Shown one piece after another: positions 61,707 to 64,000 of a stretch of DNA of 64,000 nucleotides. Made by a program: the position numbers and the translations under genes. Source of the stretch: Rhodobacterales bacterium (GTDB lineage: Bacteria; Pseudomonadota; Alphaproteobacteria; Caulobacterales; Hyphomonadaceae). Location of the stretch: the NCBI GenBank assembly GCA_014763715.1, contig JACXUV010000012.1:1-64000 (forward strand), given 5' to 3'. Each line of letters begins with the position of its first letter. Within the stretch, counting starts at the first letter, position 1. Under the pieces are notes generated by a model. That model saw nothing but the letters and a program-made list of their open reading frames with translations, was not told the DNA's origin and searched no databases.

Positions 61707-62900
61707 CTACTCCGCCGCAGCGGCGCCGCTCGCCCAGGCCCATTGGAAATTGTAACCGCCAAGCCAGCCGGTCACATCCACGCATTCACCGATGAAATGC
61801 AGGCCCGGCACGTTGCGGCTTTCCAGCGTGCGGGAAGAGAGGCCGTCCGTATCCACGCCGCCCGCCGTCACTTCCGCCGTACGATAGCCTTCGGTCCCTG
61901 CCGGGTGCACCTGCCAGTTGGTGAGAGCCCCGGCGAGATCGTCCAGCGTTGCATGCGACAGGTCCGCCAGCCGCGCCGCCGGATTGAGCCCCTGCCGCCG
62001 CAGTACCAGCTCTGCCAGCCGCTTCACCAGCAGGCTCTCCAGGGCCGTCGCCAGCGTCTGCATCGGCCGCTCGCGTTTCGCCTCTTTCAACTGGCCCGCA
62101 ATATCCCTTGCCGGCAGCAGGGTGAGCTGCACCGCCTCGCCCGGTTGCCAATAGGAGGAGACCTGCAGGATCGCCGGGCCGGACAGGCCGCGATGGGTGA
62201 ACAGCATCGCCTCCTCGAACGCCGCCCCGCCTGCCACCGCCCGCACATCGCAGGCCACGCCGGAGATCGAGGCGAAGTCTTCATGATCCGCCCCGGTGAA
62301 CACGAAGGGCACCAGCGCCGCGCGGGTCGGCACGATGGCATGGCCGAACTGGCGGGCAATGTCATAGGCGAGCCCCGTCGCCCCCATTTTCGGGATGGAG
62401 AGCCCGCCCGTGGCAACGACCAGCTTCGGCGCCGTGAACACGCCGGATGACGTCTCCACTGTGAACAGGCCATCGGCATGGCGGACAGCGGTGATCCCGG
62501 TGCCGAGGCGCAAATCCCCCTGCCCGGCCGCCAGCTCGTCCAGCAGCAGCTGGATGATCGCGCCGGATTTCTGGTCACAGAACAGCTGGCCTAGCGTCTT
62601 CTCGTGCCAGGTCAGGCCATGCTTCGCCATCAGGTCCATGAAGTCCCATGGCGTATAACGGGCGAGCGCCGATTTCGCGAAATGCGGGTTCTGGCTGATG
62701 AACCGGTTTGCCGCGGTTTCGAGATTGGTGAAATTGCACCGCCCGCCGCCGGAGATGCGCACCTTTTCTGCGGGCTTTGCCGCATGGTCCAGCACCACGA
62801 CGCGCTGCCCCGCCTGCCCCATCCGCCCGGCACAGAACAGGCCCGCCGCCCCGGCGCCGAGCACGATCGCGTCATATCGGGAGGAAGCTGGCGCAGACAT
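61707..62900 (-). CDS. FAD-dependent oxidoreductase, HI0933 (YhiN/BaiN) family
   Basis: 397 residues. Dinucleotide-binding start YDAIVLGAGAAGLFCAGRMGQAG, then the family signature KVRISGGGRCNFTN. The C-terminal FAD segment VTAGGVDTDGLSSRTLESRNVPGLHFIGECVDVTGWLGGYNFQWAWASG is complete. Relatives include BaiN-type reductases; physiological substrate unknown. The ATG at 62900 begins just before the Rossmann strand; an upstream extension is not supported. Confidence 0.92.
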   Translation of the reverse strand: MSAPASSRYDAIVLGAGAAGLFCAGRMGQAGQRVVVLDHAAKPAEKVRISGGGRCNFTNLETAANRFISQNPHFAKSALARYTPWDFMDLMAKHGLTWHEKTLGQLFCDQKSGAIIQLLLDELAAGQGDLRLGTGITAVRHADGLFTVETSSGVFTAPKLVVATGGLSIPKMGATGLAYDIARQFGHAIVPTRAALVPFVFTGADHEDFASISGVACDVRAVAGGAAFEEAMLFTHRGLSGPAILQVSSYWQPGEAVQLTLLPARDIAGQLKEAKRERPMQTLATALESLLVKRLAELVLRRQGLNPAARLADLSHATLDDLAGALTNWQVHPAGTEGYRTAEVTAGGVDTDGLSSRTLESRNVPGLHFIGECVDVTGWLGGYNFQWAWASGAAAAE

Positions 62901-63056
62901 GAGCGGCCTATGCCGCAGGTCGGCAGCCCGGCGCAAGCGGGCGCGGCGGTTCCGGTCATGCTCCTCTGTTAGCCACCCCTGTAAGGTTACGTATTGATTT
63001 TTCACGGAACCGGGACGACCCTGCACGCCAGCATACGCAACGCACGGGAGGCGATT

Positions 63057-63212
63057 ATGGGGAATCTGACCGTCGACAATCTGGCCATCTACGCATTGAT
63101 TGGCTTTGGCTGCCTCGTCGCAATCATGATCGGCATCACGGCCTGGGTGGTCCGCAAGGCGTTCAGCGCGCCTGTGACCCCGCCGCAGGTCGAGCCGCCG
63201 AAGGAGCAGTAA
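63057..63212 (+). CDS. small single-pass membrane protein
   Basis: 51 residues. Helix at about residues 10-33 (LAIYALIGFGCLVAIMIGITAWVV), then a basic and Pro-rich tail (PPQVEPPKEQ). A GGGAGG site precedes the ATG. It ends 7 bases before the globin gene, indicating cotranscription. Family not recognised. Confidence 0.75.
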   Translation: MGNLTVDNLAIYALIGFGCLVAIMIGITAWVVRKAFSAPVTPPQVEPPKEQ

Positions 63213-63219
63213 GAGCGCC

Positions 63220-63651
63220 ATGACGGACGCGATGCGCCGTTCCGGCGAGGAACGGCAGGCCTCGATTGAGCAGAATGCCGCCGCCCTCGGCATTGACGAG
63301 GCACTGGTGTCGCGCCTGGTCGATACATTCTATGCCCGCGTGCGCGAGGACGACCTGATCGGCCCGGTCTTCCTGACGGCACTGGGGGATGACTGGGACG
63401 CGCACCTCGCCAAGCTCAAGGATTTCTGGTCGGCCATCGCGCTTGGCACGCGGCGCTATAATGGCCGCCCCATGCCCGCGCATCTACGCCTGCCGGGGCT
63501 GACCGAAGCACATTTCGGGCGCTGGCTGGGCCTGTTCCGCGAAACCGTGGACGAGCTGATGCCGAATCCCGCCGCCGCAGACTTCTTCTATGACCGCGCC
63601 AGCATGATCGGACGGAACTTTCAGGCCATGATATTCGCGCTGAACTCGTGA
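63220..63651 (+). CDS. group III truncated haemoglobin
   Basis: 143 residues. The trHb3 pattern is present: LVDTFYARVREDDLIGPVF, then WDAHLAKLKDFWSAIALGTRRYNGRPMPAHLRL, where the His of PAHLRL is the likely proximal ligand, and FGRWLGLFRETVDEL. Such globins bind O2 or NO under low oxygen. Cotranscribed with the small membrane protein upstream. Confidence 0.9.
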   Translation: MTDAMRRSGEERQASIEQNAAALGIDEALVSRLVDTFYARVREDDLIGPVFLTALGDDWDAHLAKLKDFWSAIALGTRRYNGRPMPAHLRLPGLTEAHFGRWLGLFRETVDELMPNPAAADFFYDRASMIGRNFQAMIFALNS

Positions 63652-63656
63652 GTTTC

Positions 63657-63674
63657 ATGACAGTCTTATGACAT
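63657..63674 (-). promoter_or_regulatory. Pho box upstream of the PiT gene
   Basis: On the minus strand ATGTCAT-AAGA-CTGTCAT: two 7-mers spaced by 4 with 6 and 7 of 7 matches to CTGTCAT and an A-rich spacer. It lies 86 bases before the PiT ATG, in reverse orientation to it. Confidence 0.65.
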
Positions 63675-63759
63675 CTACAGCCTGATCTTTCGAAACCGGT
63701 TGAAAATTCCTCCGGCATACGGCTGATGCGGCTCATCGCCTGTAAGCGAAGGGGCTCTT

Positions 63760-64000
63760 ATGGCTGACGGCAAGGAACCGACACTCGTCAAGGAAACCCT
63801 CGACAAGGACCTTGTGAAACTGCGCAAGGCCGAAGTTGCCGTTCAGACCACGGCGCGCAGCGTTGTCGCACCCGGCCTCGCTTTCCTGTTCCTCGCCGCC
63901 ATCGTCGTGATCGGCAGCGCCCTCATGGGCGGACAGGACAATGGCCTACTTATCATCGCCGCGGCCGCCATCGGCGGCTACATGGCCCTAAACATCGGCG
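63760..64000 (+). CDS. pit: PiT-family inorganic phosphate transporter (N-terminal part, cut by window edge)
   Basis: 80 residues visible, frame open at the right edge. A charged cytoplasmic N-terminus (KETLDKDLVKLRKAEVAVQ) precedes two helices (about 40-57 and 62-80). The last residues GGYMALNIG are the start of the PiT signature that continues as ANDxAN in this family. The charged extension of about 35 residues is longer than in E. coli PitA. A Pho box lies upstream. Confidence 0.8.
   Translation, partial: MADGKEPTLVKETLDKDLVKLRKAEVAVQTTARSVVAPGLAFLFLAAIVVIGSALMGGQDNGLLIIAAAAIGGYMALNIG

Overview
The window is high-GC chromosomal DNA from an alphaproteobacterium. The gene set (complete Tad/Cpa pilus locus, dcw cell-wall cluster, OxyR, NepR-like anti-sigma factor, Acr3-type arsenic operon, MARRP-type IF3 N-terminus) fits the Caulobacterales/Hyphomonadaceae. 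That placement is inferred from gene content; no rRNA gene is present to confirm it. Nearly all of the window is coding, and no IS element, prophage, tRNA, rRNA or CRISPR was seen.

Layout. 1-4.3 kb (minus strand): translation operon infC-orf119-rpmI-rplT-smORF53-pheS-orf202-pheT, the classical order with three small uncharacterised genes interleaved. infC appears to start at an AUA codon. 4.4-9.5 kb: two glycosyltransferases, an alpha/beta hydrolase, a Rieske oxygenase and a flavodoxin-like protein. 9.5-14.5 kb: TonB-dependent receptor, PnuC-type transporter, an epimerase carrying a His-rich 21-bp tandem repeat, and a TPR protein. 14.5-17.8 kb: arsenic resistance, arsR-arsI-acr3-arsC/VOC fusion plus a second, glutaredoxin-type arsC, with a perfect palindrome over the arsR start. 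17.8-19.2 kb: leucyl aminopeptidase.

19.3-31.4 kb: Tad (Flp) pilus locus. flp, cpaA, cpaB, cpaC, cpaD, cpaE, cpaF, tadB and tadC run on the minus strand. A stand-alone secretin-N-domain protein and two TadE-like pseudopilins run divergently, and a TadD-like lipoprotein faces tadC. 31.5-45.8 kb: a UMF1-family transporter, then the dcw cluster mraZ-rsmH-ftsL-ftsI-murE-murF-mraY-murD-ftsW-murG-murC, almost every junction overlapping. The cluster ends at murC without murB-ddl-ftsQAZ. The roughly 0.85-kb region upstream of mraZ holds helically phased ATGGG repeats (candidate MraZ sites), DnaA-box-like sequences and GANTC sites.

46.6-52.2 kb: oxyR with an ATAG-N7-CTAT site at its start codon, an MFS permease, a MarR-GNAT fusion, a sigma-54 response regulator and a divergent NepR-like anti-sigma factor. 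52.3-57.4 kb: cysteine-synthase-family enzyme, EamA exporter, leuA with a five-leucine leader peptide, a TVP38-family membrane protein and an XRE/membrane protein. 57.5-64 kb: M28 peptidase, Tat-exported phospholipase C, HI0933-family flavoprotein, small membrane protein plus truncated globin, and the start of a PiT phosphate transporter. Pho-box-like repeats precede both the phospholipase and the PiT gene, suggesting a small phosphate-acquisition group.
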